From: Polynucleobacter sp. MG-27-Goln-C1
Lineage (GTDB): Bacteria > Pseudomonadota > Gammaproteobacteria > Burkholderiales > Burkholderiaceae
DNA length: 64,000 bases
Assembly (NCBI RefSeq): GCF_018881905.1
Contig: NZ_JACVPM010000002.1
Span: 721,842 to 785,841 of the forward strand
Direction of reading: 5' to 3'
Shown here: one piece after another, positions 19,760 through 28,854 of the stretch
Numbering within the stretch: position 1 is the first letter of the stretch
Layout: each line of letters opens with the position of its first letter
Position numbers and translations under genes: made by a program
Notes under the pieces: model-generated
What the model saw: the letters and a program-made list of their open reading frames with translations, nothing else
The model's database searches: none
What the model was told of the DNA's origin: nothing

Positions 19760-21238
19760 TTACAAACCAAGGCAAACATATTTGAGCTCTAGATATTCAT
19801 CCATACCGTAGACACTGCCTTCACGGCCCAGGCCGGACTGTTTAATTCCGCCAAATGGACCAACCTCATTTGAGATGATTCCAGAGTTGACGCCCACAAT
19901 GCCGTACTCAAGGGCTTCAGCAGCCTTCCAGATACGGCCAATATCGCGGCTGTAAAAATAGGACGCTAAGCCAAATTGGCTATTGTTAGCTAACCTGATT
20001 GCTTCCTCATCGCTTTCAAATGGAATGATCGGAGCGACTGGTCCAAAGGTCTCTTCGTGGGTGATGAGCATGTCATTAGTGACATTAGACAAAATGGTGG
20101 GCTCATAAAAAGTACTACCTAAAGGAGAAGGCTTGCCACCAGCAACGAGTTTTGCACCCTTGCTAATGGCATCAGCTACATGTCTTTCTACCTTCTCTAG
20201 GGCGGCCTTTTCAATCAGTGGTCCTTGGGTGCTTCCAGCCTCCATACCATTACCCACTTTGATAATTTCAATGGCTTTCGCAAACTTTTTGACAAACTCA
20301 TCGTGCACTTTTTTATGCACATAGAAGCGGTTCGCACAAACGCAGGTTTGACCGGAGTTGCGATATTTAGATGCCATTGCACCTGAAACAGCCGCATCAA
20401 TATCGGCGTCTTCAAAAACAATAAAGGGGGCATGACCGCCGAGCTCTAGACCCAATTTTTTGACCGTGGGAGCGCATTGCGCCATTAAGATTCGTCCAAC
20501 TTCGGTCGAGCCTGTGAATGACAGGTGGCGGACGGTTGGCGATGCGCAGAGTGTTTTACCAATCGCAATAGATTCATCGGCATCTGCGGTAAGAATGTTA
20601 ATCACACCAGCTGGTACGCCAGCGCGCTGTGCGAGTTCTGCCAGTGCTAATGCACTCAGTGGCGTGAGTTCAGCCGGCTTGATCACAATAGTGCAACCTG
20701 CTGCCATTGCGGGTGCAATCTTGCGCGTAATCATAGCAATGGGAAAATTCCAAGGCGTGATGGCAACACATACCCCAATTGGCTGCTTCATAACGATCAT
20801 GCGCTTATCACTCCAAGTTGTACTTGGAATGGATCCAGCAACTCGTTTTGCTTCTTCAGCAAACCACTCTACAAAAGACGCACCATAGGCTACTTCGCCA
20901 GCTGCTTCAGTTAATGGCTTGCCTTGCTCCAGGGTCATGAGGGTAGCTAGATCCTGGGTATTTTGAATAATCAGATCAAACCATTTGCGCATAACATGAG
21001 CACGCTCTTTTCCGGTTTTGCTCTTCCAGCTTTGAAAGGCATGCTCGGCAGCTTCAATCGCTCGCTCAGCATCTTTTGGCTCAAGATTGCTCACATCTGC
21101 AATCAACTCACCAGTAGCGGGATTGTGAACCGCAAAAGTTTTTCCTGAATTAGATTTAAACCATTCACCGTTAATGAAAGCCTCTTCTTTAAATAGACTT
21201 GGATCTTTGAGTAATTTGCGGATGTCAGTTGTCTGCAT
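19760..21238 (-). CDS. gabD: NAD(P)-dependent succinate-semialdehyde dehydrogenase
   Basis: This aldehyde dehydrogenase oxidises succinate semialdehyde to succinate, linking GABA-type catabolism to the TCA cycle. The 492-residue protein has the cofactor-site block TPWNFPIAM (161-169), the general base Glu265 in LELGG and the nucleophile Cys299 in SGQTCVCANR. The N-terminal DPSLFKEEAFINGEW fits GabD, but the exact aldehyde substrate is inferred. It is a single gene, with a shared terminator on one side and a 137-base gap to nusB on the other. Confidence 0.88.
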   Translation of the reverse strand: MQTTDIRKLLKDPSLFKEEAFINGEWFKSNSGKTFAVHNPATGELIADVSNLEPKDAERAIEAAEHAFQSWKSKTGKERAHVMRKWFDLIIQNTQDLATLMTLEQGKPLTEAAGEVAYGASFVEWFAEEAKRVAGSIPSTTWSDKRMIVMKQPIGVCVAITPWNFPIAMITRKIAPAMAAGCTIVIKPAELTPLSALALAELAQRAGVPAGVINILTADADESIAIGKTLCASPTVRHLSFTGSTEVGRILMAQCAPTVKKLGLELGGHAPFIVFEDADIDAAVSGAMASKYRNSGQTCVCANRFYVHKKVHDEFVKKFAKAIEIIKVGNGMEAGSTQGPLIEKAALEKVERHVADAISKGAKLVAGGKPSPLGSTFYEPTILSNVTNDMLITHEETFGPVAPIIPFESDEEAIRLANNSQFGLASYFYSRDIGRIWKAAEALEYGIVGVNSGIISNEVGPFGGIKQSGLGREGSVYGMDEYLELKYVCLGL

Positions 21239-21324
21239 GAGGGCGTCTCTTTAGTAAAAAAGTTATTTTTATTTTATCCCTCAGTGTAATTTGGATTGCC
21301 TTCTAAGGCTATGCACAAAAATAA

Positions 21325-21355
21325 ACCCCCTGGACCTCTTGGAGGCGCAGGGGGT
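21325..21355 (-). terminator. Rho-independent terminator of the ribBX-ribH-nusB operon
   Basis: Read on the minus strand, ACCCCCTG (21355-21348) pairs with CAGGGGGT (21332-21325). TTATTTTTG follows directly. It sits 21 bases past the nusB stop, at the expected end of the riboflavin operon. Confidence 0.85.
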
Positions 21356-21375
21356 CGAGTCTTGAGGATATTTTG

Positions 21376-21885
21376 TTAACTAGCTTGAACCTCAGTGCTA
21401 CGTAACTGTTGAGCCAGGAGATCCAATACGCCGTTGACGTATTTATGACCATCAGTGCCGCCAAAAGTTTTCGCTAATTCCACAGCTTCATTAATAGCTA
21501 CTTTGTAGGGAACGGCTAAATCAATAGCTAGTTCGTATGTGCCAATCAGGAGCGCAGCATGCTCTACGGGAGATAGTTCATTAATAGGGCGATCGAGTGC
21601 TGGGGTAATAAGGCCCTCTAGCTCATCGGTACGCTCTAGAACGCCAGCAAAAATACCTTGAAACAAATCAAGTTGGCAGCGGCGAAAGCCAGGATCTTCA
21701 GCTAACTGCTTGGCGATTGCCGCAGCATTAGGGAGGCTACCAGCGCGGCGCATAACTAGACTTTGATATACACCTTGTAAAGCATACTCACGGGCGCGAC
21801 GACGTGGCGTGAGTGAGCGCTTAGGTGCGCTGGGTGCACTCGGTGTGCCAGGTACTACCTGTGGATTGGGGGCGTTCTTATTCAT
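21376..21885 (-). CDS. nusB: Transcription antitermination factor NusB
   Basis: NusB binds boxA RNA with NusE (S10) and prevents termination in rRNA operons. The 169-residue protein has a basic N-terminus, then RRRAREYALQGVYQSLV, with ELSPVEHAALLIGTYEL and KVAINEAVELAKTFGGTDGHKYVNG in the C-terminal half, all conserved in NusB. It follows ribH by eight bases. The Pro/Ala-rich N-terminal 25 residues are longer than in E. coli. Confidence 0.95.
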   Translation of the reverse strand: MNKNAPNPQVVPGTPSAPSAPKRSLTPRRRAREYALQGVYQSLVMRRAGSLPNAAAIAKQLAEDPGFRRCQLDLFQGIFAGVLERTDELEGLITPALDRPINELSPVEHAALLIGTYELAIDLAVPYKVAINEAVELAKTFGGTDGHKYVNGVLDLLAQQLRSTEVQAS

Positions 21886-21893
21886 TTTGGAAA

Positions 21894-22409
21894 TTACTCT
21901 TCTGAAGGATTGATTTCAAAATCAATGTCGGGAGTAAGGGCTAAAGCCAAGTTAGCCATTTCAACAACAGCTCTTGCGCAGTCCGCACCTTTTACCTGAA
22001 CGCGTACCTGAGCTTGCTCATCTGTCTCGCAGGTGAGAACACCGTTGGCGATTGGCAATCCAGACTCAAGGCAAACGCGGGTAATCCCAGCACCAGATTC
22101 ATTCGACACGAGTTCAAAGTGATAAGTCTCACCACGGATGATTGCGCCTAGTGCAACTAAGCCATCGAACTCACCTGTTTCAGCTAACTTTTGAAGTGCG
22201 AAGGGGATTTCAAGTGCGCCTGGTACGGTTACTAGTTTGATGTCACTTTGGGAGACACCTAGTTTGATCAACTCTTCAATACAAGCATTAGTCAGTGCAA
22301 CACAATGCTCTTCATTGAAGCGCGCCTGCACAATACCTACGCGGAGATCTTGACCATTGAGATCGGTGGCGAGTACGCCTACTGCAGATTCGTCATTGCT
22401 TGTGTTCAT
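21894..22409 (-). CDS. ribH: 6,7-dimethyl-8-ribityllumazine synthase
   Basis: RibH condenses 5-amino-6-ribitylaminouracil with 3,4-dihydroxy-2-butanone-4-phosphate. The 171-residue protein has [46 protein letters not shown] with the catalytic His, and [16 protein letters not shown]. It normally assembles as a large oligomer. It lies between ribBX and nusB on the same strand, with short gaps. Confidence 0.96.
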   Translation of the reverse strand: MNTSNDESAVGVLATDLNGQDLRVGIVQARFNEEHCVALTNACIEELIKLGVSQSDIKLVTVPGALEIPFALQKLAETGEFDGLVALGAIIRGETYHFELVSNESGAGITRVCLESGLPIANGVLTCETDEQAQVRVQVKGADCARAVVEMANLALALTPDIDFEINPSEE

Positions 22410-22424
22410 ATTTTTTGAAATTGC

Positions 22425-23564
22425 TTATTGATTAGATTCAAATGGGGTATAGCCGGTCACTTCGAGCTTGTATCCAGAAAGGCTTGGTACTGGGTTTGGA
22501 TTGGCGAGTAAGCGCATTTTTCCAACGCCGATATCTTTGAGGATTTGCGCGCCAATACCATAGCTACGAAAATCAGTTTTGCGAGCCAATGGCTTTTCAG
22601 CTGCTTCAGTATGAGTGCCATTCAATTTATGAAACTGGGCTAACCAATCCGCATCATTAGGGGCTGCAATACCGGAAGCGTTCAATAAAACCGCCACTCC
22701 CGAAGGTGCGGCTGCCAACTTCTGCAAAGCTTGGGCCAAAGGCCAGGAGTGCGTACTGACATTCGAGTCCAAGAAATCCAATACTGTGACGGGCTCATGA
22801 ACGCGTACTAACGTTTCTTCAGTCTCTGAAGGCTTGCCATGAACTAGGGCTATATGCATGCACGAGCTTGGTGTATCGCGGTAGATGATTCCCTGAAACT
22901 TACCCCAGGGAGTATCGAACTCGCGTTGACCTTCGCGAACCACAATACTTTCATGTTGGCTACGATATTGGATGAGATCAGCAATACTGCCGATTTTTAA
23001 TTGATGTTCTTTTGCAAACTCGAGCAAGTCAGGCAGTCGCGCCATGCTGCCATCATCTTTCATGATCTCGCAAATGACGGCGGTGGGTGAGCAACCAGCC
23101 ATCGCAGCCAAATCACATCCAGCCTCTGTGTGACCAGAGCGAATTAATACGCCACCGGGTTGCGCCATTAATGGAAAGATATGGCCCGGCTGGACCAGAT
23201 CATTCGGTTTTGCGTTTGCAGCAACTGCTGTCTTGATGGTGTGAGCACGATCTGCCGCTGAGATACCAGTAGTCACACCGCTGGCTGCCTCAATCGAAAC
23301 AGTGAAGTTGGTGCCCATGGAGGTGCCGTTATCTCTCACCATTAAGGGAAGGTTGATTTGTTGGCAGCGCTCACGCGTCAAAGTAAGGCAAATCAAGCCA
23401 CGACCATGCTTGGCCATGAAATTCACCGCCTCTGGAGTGACGTGATCGGCAGCAAGCACTAAGTCACCCTCATTCTCGCGATCTTCTTCATCGACCAGAA
23501 TGACCATCTTGCCGGCTTTGAGCTCAGCAACGATTTCTTCTGTGGAGGCGAGGTTATTTTGCAT
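22425..23564 (-). CDS. ribB: 3,4-dihydroxy-2-butanone-4-phosphate synthase with degenerate GTP cyclohydrolase II domain (RibBX type)
   Basis: Residues 1-200 form an intact DHBP synthase, with [16 protein letters not shown], the GRGLICL block and the [12 protein letters not shown] motif. It makes the four-carbon unit for riboflavin from ribulose-5-phosphate. The C-terminal half (about 210-379) aligns in layout with GTP cyclohydrolase II. However, it lacks the zinc-binding C-x(10,11)-C-x-C region and the RQEGRGIGL catalytic loop. That pattern is the RibBX variant known in many proteobacteria, so this gene probably does not supply GTP cyclohydrolase II. No separate ribA is in the window. It is divergent from the pilin genes. 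Confidence 0.92.
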   Translation of the reverse strand: MQNNLASTEEIVAELKAGKMVILVDEEDRENEGDLVLAADHVTPEAVNFMAKHGRGLICLTLTRERCQQINLPLMVRDNGTSMGTNFTVSIEAASGVTTGISAADRAHTIKTAVAANAKPNDLVQPGHIFPLMAQPGGVLIRSGHTEAGCDLAAMAGCSPTAVICEIMKDDGSMARLPDLLEFAKEHQLKIGSIADLIQYRSQHESIVVREGQREFDTPWGKFQGIIYRDTPSSCMHIALVHGKPSETEETLVRVHEPVTVLDFLDSNVSTHSWPLAQALQKLAAAPSGVAVLLNASGIAAPNDADWLAQFHKLNGTHTEAAEKPLARKTDFRSYGIGAQILKDIGVGKMRLLANPNPVPSLSGYKLEVTGYTPFESNQ

Positions 23565-23707
23565 AGCCCTCTATTTTAAGCTGAGGAGGGGGTTTCGGGC
23601 TTTAGCCTGGCATACCGTGGTCAATATTGGAGCAATATCCAGTTTTTCTGACAGTGAGTGCCCATGAAAGGCCTATTTTTGCAGCTCCAGTCTCGAGAAA
23701 ATGCCCT

Positions 23708-24046
23708 GTGCACTCTCGAATTCAAAAATCCCCAGGCCAGATTGATTTAAATCCGCGGGCGAATGGATTCATCTTATTGGAGGTTCTGGTGGCAATGAGT
23801 CTAGTTGCAAGCAGTTGGATGGGTTTGGGCAATACCTACCAGGGGATGATTTTGCGCTTAGGTCAGCTCCAGGAGAAAAGGGCAGAGCTTAGAAAAGAAA
23901 TGGATCGGCACGAGCTCTCCATATTGAACGCTGCGCAGCTTAATAACCCAAACCAAATTTCACGAAAGCCAGCGAATGAATCTGTTGGAGTGTCTCGTCG
24001 GTCTCGCCCTATCCCTAATCTTAGTCGCACCACTCATCAAAAATAG
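23708..24046 (+). CDS. Type IV pilin-like minor pilin (PilV-like)
   Basis: This prepilin-like protein has the N-methylation core NGFILLEVLVAMSLVASSWM. Cleavage after Gly by a PilD peptidase would leave Phe1 and Glu5. I chose the GTG at 23708, which gives a 20-residue leader; a TTG at 23627 would give a 47-residue leader, long for the family. After the hydrophobic helix come only about 70 charged residues, so it is small. The last part overlaps the next pilin start. It may help to prime type IV pilus assembly or pseudopilus tips. Confidence 0.7.
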   Translation: MHSRIQKSPGQIDLNPRANGFILLEVLVAMSLVASSWMGLGNTYQGMILRLGQLQEKRAELRKEMDRHELSILNAAQLNNPNQISRKPANESVGVSRRSRPIPNLSRTTHQK

Positions 24047-24602
24047 TGGCGAGTTCATCGCTAAGCAAATTGAGTATGAAAAATCACAGTCTATGACTGC
24101 AGAAGCAGATCGCGCGATGGAATTAATCGGGCGTGCTATTCGGATGGCTGGTTATCAAAATGCTAATTCAGCGATTGCATCTGTAAGAAAAAATTTCTCC
24201 TCGAATCATTACATTCAGATTCAGAAAAATAGTGGATACCGAGGATCAGATTCGCTGATGGTGAAACAGGAGATTTCTCAAGGAGTGGATTTTGATTGCA
24301 TTGGCAATACTTTGTCAAAAGAGCGCACTAAAAATAATTTAGCGCAGCAAGGATTTTTGGTAGATCGGCAAGCATCCGCACCAAAAGGTGCAAAGGTCAA
24401 TGGCGGGTCGTTAATCTGCCAATCGCTTGATCGCCAGGGACGTATCCAAAACACAACCTTGATGAATGGCATTCACCATCTTTCCTTTGAGGTACTTCCA
24501 GCTAGTGCTGGCAAGGCTTTTAAGGTAATGCTGGAGATGACTGATGACACGTCTATTCACCAGAAGTTTGAGCGAACATTTACTGCCCGTAATCTGCTGT
24601 GA
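23976..24602 (+). CDS. PilW-like minor pilin with no visible prepilin leader
   Basis: This 208-residue protein has an N-terminal helix MNLLECLVGLALSLILVAP that looks like a mature pilin start with Glu5, but it begins directly at the Met. Upstream in-frame sequence reads HESQR and soon lacks a start codon. The middle (IGRAIRMAGYQNANSA) and the C-terminal half (ICQSLDRQGRIQNTTLMNGI) resemble PilW. The gene overlaps the preceding pilin by 71 bases in another frame. Whether it is processed by prepilin peptidase is unclear. Confidence 0.7.
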   Translation: MNLLECLVGLALSLILVAPLIKNSGEFIAKQIEYEKSQSMTAEADRAMELIGRAIRMAGYQNANSAIASVRKNFSSNHYIQIQKNSGYRGSDSLMVKQEISQGVDFDCIGNTLSKERTKNNLAQQGFLVDRQASAPKGAKVNGGSLICQSLDRQGRIQNTTLMNGIHHLSFEVLPASAGKAFKVMLEMTDDTSIHQKFERTFTARNLL

Positions 24603-24609
24603 GTCTATT

Positions 24610-24939
24610 GTGATTATTGCTTGGGTCCTATCGCTATTGACGCTACTCTCAATGCTGGTCATTCAGTTGGAGCGCTTAGCTGCACCTGAAGTCATGAGTG
24701 TCAATACGTACGCGCAATCCCATAAAGAATTTATTGCTGCCGAACAAGCTCTAATTGAATGTGAGCAACATATTTCTAATATCACTGTCTTAGAAAATCC
24801 TACTTGCCAAATACAGTCTGTCGGTAAAAATCTTTGGTTGATATCAAGCAGGTCAAAACCTAGATTGGAGGTTCTCGTATTTCAAGATGAAAAAACCAAT
24901 ATTGCTACACGATTAAATTGGCGGCAGAAATTTGAGTAA
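24610..24939 (+). CDS. Small PilX-like membrane protein of the pilin cluster
   Basis: This protein of about 109 residues has one N-terminal hydrophobic helix (MIIAWVLSLLTLLSMLVIQL, if the GTG at 24610 is the start). A small soluble part follows with three cysteines in its centre. The layout fits PilX-like minor pilins, but the usual Gly-Phe cleavage site and Glu5 are not seen. An upstream ATG at 24544 would overlap pilW. It is placed between the pilW-like and fimT-like genes; assignment is mainly by context. Confidence 0.6.
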   Translation: MIIAWVLSLLTLLSMLVIQLERLAAPEVMSVNTYAQSHKEFIAAEQALIECEQHISNITVLENPTCQIQSVGKNLWLISSRSKPRLEVLVFQDEKTNIATRLNWRQKFE

Positions 24940-25480
24940 GCAAGATCAAGGATATAGCTTGTTAGAGTTGATGGCTGTTGTGTTGATCATTGCCATCATT
25001 GCAATATCGACATTACCTTTATTGCATGAGCAAATGGCTGCACGAGAAATCGATAACATTGCGAGACGTTTTATTGCGCATGCTCAATTTGCAAGAGCTC
25101 AAGCATTTGTATTGGGTGCGCCTGTTCGCATTACTCCTTTGAATGGGGGTCTTTGGGAGGAGGGTTGGGTGGTTAAAAATGTTTGTGATGAACGTCAGCC
25201 AAAATCAACGTGTATTGAACGGCAGTGGATTTCCCAAGGTGATCTTGCGCAGGTCTATTTCAAGGGTGGGGGTAAGCAGTTTATTGACCCTCACACATCC
25301 AAGAGGGGCATTTTGTTTAATGCTGCTGGTGCCGCTAAAACGGCCCAAGGTGGCTTCGTAGCTAACCGCCTGATATTGGGTCACGACCGAGATTCTGGGC
25401 TCGAGCGGCACCTCATCTTAGGCAGTGGGGGTCGCTGGAGAATTTGCGATCCAAGCAAGGACTCCAAAGCCTGCAAGTAG
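24932..25480 (+). CDS. GspH/FimT family pseudopilin
   Basis: This 182-residue prepilin has a short leader MSKQDQG, then YSLLELMAVVLIIAIIAIST with Glu5 in place. A GspH-like domain follows, with ARRFIAHAQFARAQAFVLG and the C-terminal GSGGRWRICDPS. It starts with TTG at 24932, overlapping the preceding stop. It is the only gene of the cluster besides the first with a classical prepilin leader. Its end lies 47 bases before the preferred ribD start. Confidence 0.85.
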   Translation: MSKQDQGYSLLELMAVVLIIAIIAISTLPLLHEQMAAREIDNIARRFIAHAQFARAQAFVLGAPVRITPLNGGLWEEGWVVKNVCDERQPKSTCIERQWISQGDLAQVYFKGGGKQFIDPHTSKRGILFNAAGAAKTAQGGFVANRLILGHDRDSGLERHLILGSGGRWRICDPSKDSKACK

Positions 25481-25527
25481 GAAAGGCAAATTTGCCGCTT
25501 TTACCCACAATCGGTTTTAATAGACCC

Positions 25528-26643
25528 ATGTATACCGCAGTCGACCATCAATTTATGAGCCAGGCCTTAGCTGAGGCTCAAAACGCCCTATACCTATCTA
25601 ACCCCAATCCACGGGTCGGATGCATCATTGTGAAAGATGGAGAGGTAATTGGGCGCGGGCATACCCAAAGGGTGGGCGGACCCCATGCGGAAGTTCAAGC
25701 TTTAGTTGATGTGAGGTCAAAAGGATTGGATCCCGCTGGATCAACGATCTATGTCACTTTAGAGCCCTGTAACCACACTGGTAGAACGCCGCCTTGTGTC
25801 GACGCCTTAATTGCGGCCAAGCCAGTCTTAGTGATTGTGGCAATGGCAGATCCCAATCCCCTGGTTGGTGGCAAAGGTCTTGAGCGATTAAAGGCTGCAG
25901 GCATTGATGTACGTTGCGGTTTATTGGAGTCTGAAGCCCAAGCATTAAACCGGGGATTTATTTCTAGGATGACCCGGGGTTTACCTTGGGTGCGTATGAA
26001 GATTGCAGCCAGCTTAGACGGCAAGACGGCTTTACCTAGTGGCCAAAGCCAATGGATTACCGGTCCTTTAGCCAGGGCGGATGGCCATCATTGGCGTGCT
26101 CAAGCTTGCGCCATATTGACTGGTGTTGGCACCGTTAAAGAAGATGATCCAAGTCTCAATGTTCGCGATGTCAAAACTGAGCGCCAGCCTTGGAGAATTA
26201 TTGTCGACTCGAAGCTCGAGACGCCTCTGAACGCGAAGGTATTGAATAACCCCAAATCATCAGGCGTTATTTTGGTTTGCGCCTCATTAGATTCTCGAGA
26301 GAGTCAAGATAAGGCGAAAGCATTTGAGGCTCTTGGCGTTGAAGTCATTGCGATGGCTAACGCTAATGGCAAGGTGGATTTACCAAAACTCTTTGCGTAT
26401 TTAGCAAAAGAGCGTCACATGAATGAAATCCATGTCGAGGCTGGATTTAAGCTCAATGGATCTCTACTGAGGGAGGATTGTGTTGACGAGCTCTTGCTGT
26501 ATTACGCACCCTTCTTTATAGGTGAGGGAATAGGCATGGCTAACATTTCTCCATTGACAGCCTTGGATCAACGTCAAGATTGGCAAGTCATCGATCAAAG
26601 TCTGTTTGGCTCTGATCTTCGTTTGCGCCTGAGTAAGAAATAG
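25528..26643 (+). CDS. ribD: Bifunctional diaminohydroxyphosphoribosylaminopyrimidine deaminase / reductase
   Basis: RibD carries out the second and third steps of riboflavin synthesis. The deaminase domain has NPRVGCIIV, GPHAEVQAL and TLEPCNHTGRTPPCVDAL with the zinc His and Cys ligands. The reductase domain follows (SLDGKTALPSGQSQWITG and HVEAGFKLNGSLL). I chose the ATG at 25528, giving 371 residues; an upstream start at 25444 overlaps the fimT-like gene. It is followed by ribE. Confidence 0.95.
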   Translation: MYTAVDHQFMSQALAEAQNALYLSNPNPRVGCIIVKDGEVIGRGHTQRVGGPHAEVQALVDVRSKGLDPAGSTIYVTLEPCNHTGRTPPCVDALIAAKPVLVIVAMADPNPLVGGKGLERLKAAGIDVRCGLLESEAQALNRGFISRMTRGLPWVRMKIAASLDGKTALPSGQSQWITGPLARADGHHWRAQACAILTGVGTVKEDDPSLNVRDVKTERQPWRIIVDSKLETPLNAKVLNNPKSSGVILVCASLDSRESQDKAKAFEALGVEVIAMANANGKVDLPKLFAYLAKERHMNEIHVEAGFKLNGSLLREDCVDELLLYYAPFFIGEGIGMANISPLTALDQRQDWQVIDQSLFGSDLRLRLSKK

Positions 26644-26716
26644 CAAATAAGAAGTAACAAGAAAAAACAAGAAGCAAAGATTCAAGAAAATTACAAAACC
26701 TATTTAAGATCTCACT

Positions 26717-27349
26717 ATGTTTACTGGAATTATTACTGCAGTTGGCCAAATCAAAAGCGCTCAAGCCAAAGGCGACGGCATGCACTTGGTAGTTGAGGTG
26801 CCCTCTGGATATCTCGATGATGTTGCATTGGGAGATAGTATTGCTATTCAGGGTGCATGCATGACCGCTACTGAATTTACAGAGAATACTTTTGCTTTGG
26901 ACATCTCACGTGAGTCTTTAAACAAGACTATTGGTTTGGACAAAGTGGGTCCAGTCAATTTAGAAAAAGCCTTGCGATTAAATGATCGCTTGGGTGGCCA
27001 TTTGGTAAGTGGGCATGTGGATGGCGTTGGTAAGGTGGCGCATTTTGCAACTGTCGCTGACGATGCCTATGGCTCTTGGCTTCTACAAATTGAAGCCCCT
27101 AAGGCATTGGCGCCATTCTTGGCATACAAGGGATCGATTGTGGTGAATGGTGTTTCATTAACAGTTAATAAAACACAAGACAGTCAAGACGCTTGCTTGG
27201 TCGATATCAACATCATTCCCCATACCCTTGAGAACACAACTTTGGGCAAATTAAAGCAGGGTGATGCAGTGAATCTAGAGGTGGATTTAATTGCGCGTTA
27301 TGTTGCGCGGATGCTAGAGACCCAGAATACTACTTCAGTAAAAAACTGA
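26717..27349 (+). CDS. ribE: Riboflavin synthase alpha subunit
   Basis: The enzyme dismutates two molecules of 6,7-dimethyl-8-ribityllumazine to riboflavin and the pyrimidine precursor. The 210-residue protein has two lumazine-binding repeats: MFTGIITAVGQI / GCMTATEF in the first and GGHLVSGHVDGVGKV / VNGVSLTVN in the second. An A-rich 73-base gap separates it from ribD. It is convergent with queC, whose stop is one base away. No FMN riboswitch was seen ahead of either rib group. Confidence 0.96.
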   Translation: MFTGIITAVGQIKSAQAKGDGMHLVVEVPSGYLDDVALGDSIAIQGACMTATEFTENTFALDISRESLNKTIGLDKVGPVNLEKALRLNDRLGGHLVSGHVDGVGKVAHFATVADDAYGSWLLQIEAPKALAPFLAYKGSIVVNGVSLTVNKTQDSQDACLVDINIIPHTLENTTLGKLKQGDAVNLEVDLIARYVARMLETQNTTSVKN

Positions 27350-27350
27350 A

Positions 27351-28091
27351 TTACTTCTTCTGGTAGCGTGTTGGATCGCCTAAGTTGGCTTGTTTGAAGC
27401 CTGCCTGTCTCAAACGGCAAGATTCACACTCACCACAAGCTTCACCTAAATCATTCGCCTGATAGCAAGAAACAGTTTGCGAGTAATCGACGCCTAAAGT
27501 CGTGCCAAGTTGAATGATTTCCGCCTTGCTCATGCTGATGATGGGTGCATGCACCCGAAAGCGATTCTCATTATTGAGCGCCTCAACACCGGCTTTGGTG
27601 GCTAGGTTCGCCATCGTCTCAAACGAAGCGACATATTCTGGGCGACAGTCAGGATAGCCTGAGTAGTCAACGGCATTAGCGCCGTAAAAAATATCCAATC
27701 CACCCAATGATTCAGCCCAGCCTAAAGCGAGGGATAGCAAAATCGTATTACGAGCGGGAACATAGGTAACGGGGATTTCTAGATCTTTACCCGGGGTAAT
27801 TGGAATGTCGATGGATGAGTCTGTCAGAGCGGAGCCGCCAAAGCGCGTGAGGTCTAAATTCACGACCTCGTGACGCACAACTCCCATTTTCTTGGCAATG
27901 TGTTTTGCTGCCGCTAGTTCAGAAGAGTGGCGCTGACCGTAACCAACTGACAGAACATAGGGCGCGTAACCAAGATCTTTTGCTAAAGCTAGAATCGTGC
28001 TCGAATCCAATCCGCCTGAAAACAAAATGACGGCAGGCGCATTCGGTTTGCGTGGAGCGATGTTCTGAAAGGCAGCAGACAACGATGACAT
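27351..28091 (-). CDS. queC: 7-cyano-7-deazaguanine synthase
   Basis: QueC makes preQ0 from 7-carboxy-7-deazaguanine with ATP and ammonia, for queuosine tRNA modification. The 246-residue protein has the PP-loop [12 protein letters not shown] and the zinc site [17 protein letters not shown]. The N-terminal 17 residues are a non-conserved extension. It is the last gene of the tolQRAB-pal-cpoB-queC series on the minus strand, an order common in proteobacteria. Confidence 0.96.
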   Translation of the reverse strand: MSSLSAAFQNIAPRKPNAPAVILFSGGLDSSTILALAKDLGYAPYVLSVGYGQRHSSELAAAKHIAKKMGVVRHEVVNLDLTRFGGSALTDSSIDIPITPGKDLEIPVTYVPARNTILLSLALGWAESLGGLDIFYGANAVDYSGYPDCRPEYVASFETMANLATKAGVEALNNENRFRVHAPIISMSKAEIIQLGTTLGVDYSQTVSCYQANDLGEACGECESCRLRQAGFKQANLGDPTRYQKK

Positions 28092-28122
28092 GGCGAAACG
28101 TTTCTTTACTTAGCTTATTGAA

Positions 28123-28854
28123 TTACTTCGTTGCAGCGATGAGTTGCTGCGCGTCTTTTGCCGCTTCAGTATCTGGGTACTTGCTGATGATCTCGCCAAA
28201 GGTTTTCTTGGCAGCTGCTTTATTGCCACTTTCCAATTGCGCATTACCAAGCGTCAACATTGCTGACGGAATGCGTGGGTGTGTTGGGTAGCGCTTAATG
28301 AGACTTTGCAGTTGCGCAATCGCGCCGGTGTAATCCTTATTGGCGTACTTGCTATTACCACTCCAAAAGAGTGCTAGCGGCACGTATGGGCTCTTGGGGT
28401 AGCGGTTCACAAAGGCTGAGAAGCCTTCGTCCGCCTTCTTGAGATTGCCTGCTTGAAATGCTTTTAAGGCTTCGTCATAGGCTTTCTTTTCGCCGGGTTG
28501 CATTGTGCCGCTAACCCCTTCGATAGTCGCAGTACGAGGCTCAAAATTACCTAAGCGAGTATCAAGATCTTGATAATAGGTCTTCTGGCTGGTGCTGATA
28601 TCTTCGCCTTGCTTCTCCAGATTTTCAATCTTCCCGCGAAGCTCCGCATTATCTGTCTTGAGTTTCTCAATTTGATTCTGTAAATCCATTTGTGCAGTCG
28701 CAAATGATTTACGTAAATCTAGAATGGCTTTGCGTGCATCATCATCTGCGAAGAGCGCCCATGCATTGCTGGAAGCACTTAAGCAAAGAGCCGCTGCACT
28801 TAAACAAAACGCTCGTGAGAGCGTTTGTTTAAAAGAGTGTGGAAGAGTGCGCAT
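28123..28854 (-). CDS. cpoB: Tol-Pal cell division coordinator CpoB (YbgF)
   Basis: CpoB links Tol-Pal constriction with peptidoglycan synthesis at the septum. The 243-residue protein has a signal peptide (ending near ALFADD), a coiled-coil trimerisation helix (about 45-85), and a C-terminal TPR domain. Repeats such as AFQAGNLKKADEGFSAFV and YPKSPYVPLALFW are typical. Its start overlaps the pal stop by one base. Confidence 0.94.
   Translation of the reverse strand: MRTLPHSFKQTLSRAFCLSAAALCLSASSNAWALFADDDARKAILDLRKSFATAQMDLQNQIEKLKTDNAELRGKIENLEKQGEDISTSQKTYYQDLDTRLGNFEPRTATIEGVSGTMQPGEKKAYDEALKAFQAGNLKKADEGFSAFVNRYPKSPYVPLALFWSGNSKYANKDYTGAIAQLQSLIKRYPTHPRIPSAMLTLGNAQLESGNKAAAKKTFGEIISKYPDTEAAKDAQQLIAATK

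Noticed and set aside
20460..20888. 142-codon plus-strand ORF inside gabD
   Set aside because: It is antisense to the catalytic core of an intact aldehyde dehydrogenase, has no ribosome-binding site and no recognisable domain.
23565..23707. FMN riboswitch ahead of ribBX
   Set aside because: The gap is too short, and the conserved RFN element sequence is not present on either strand.
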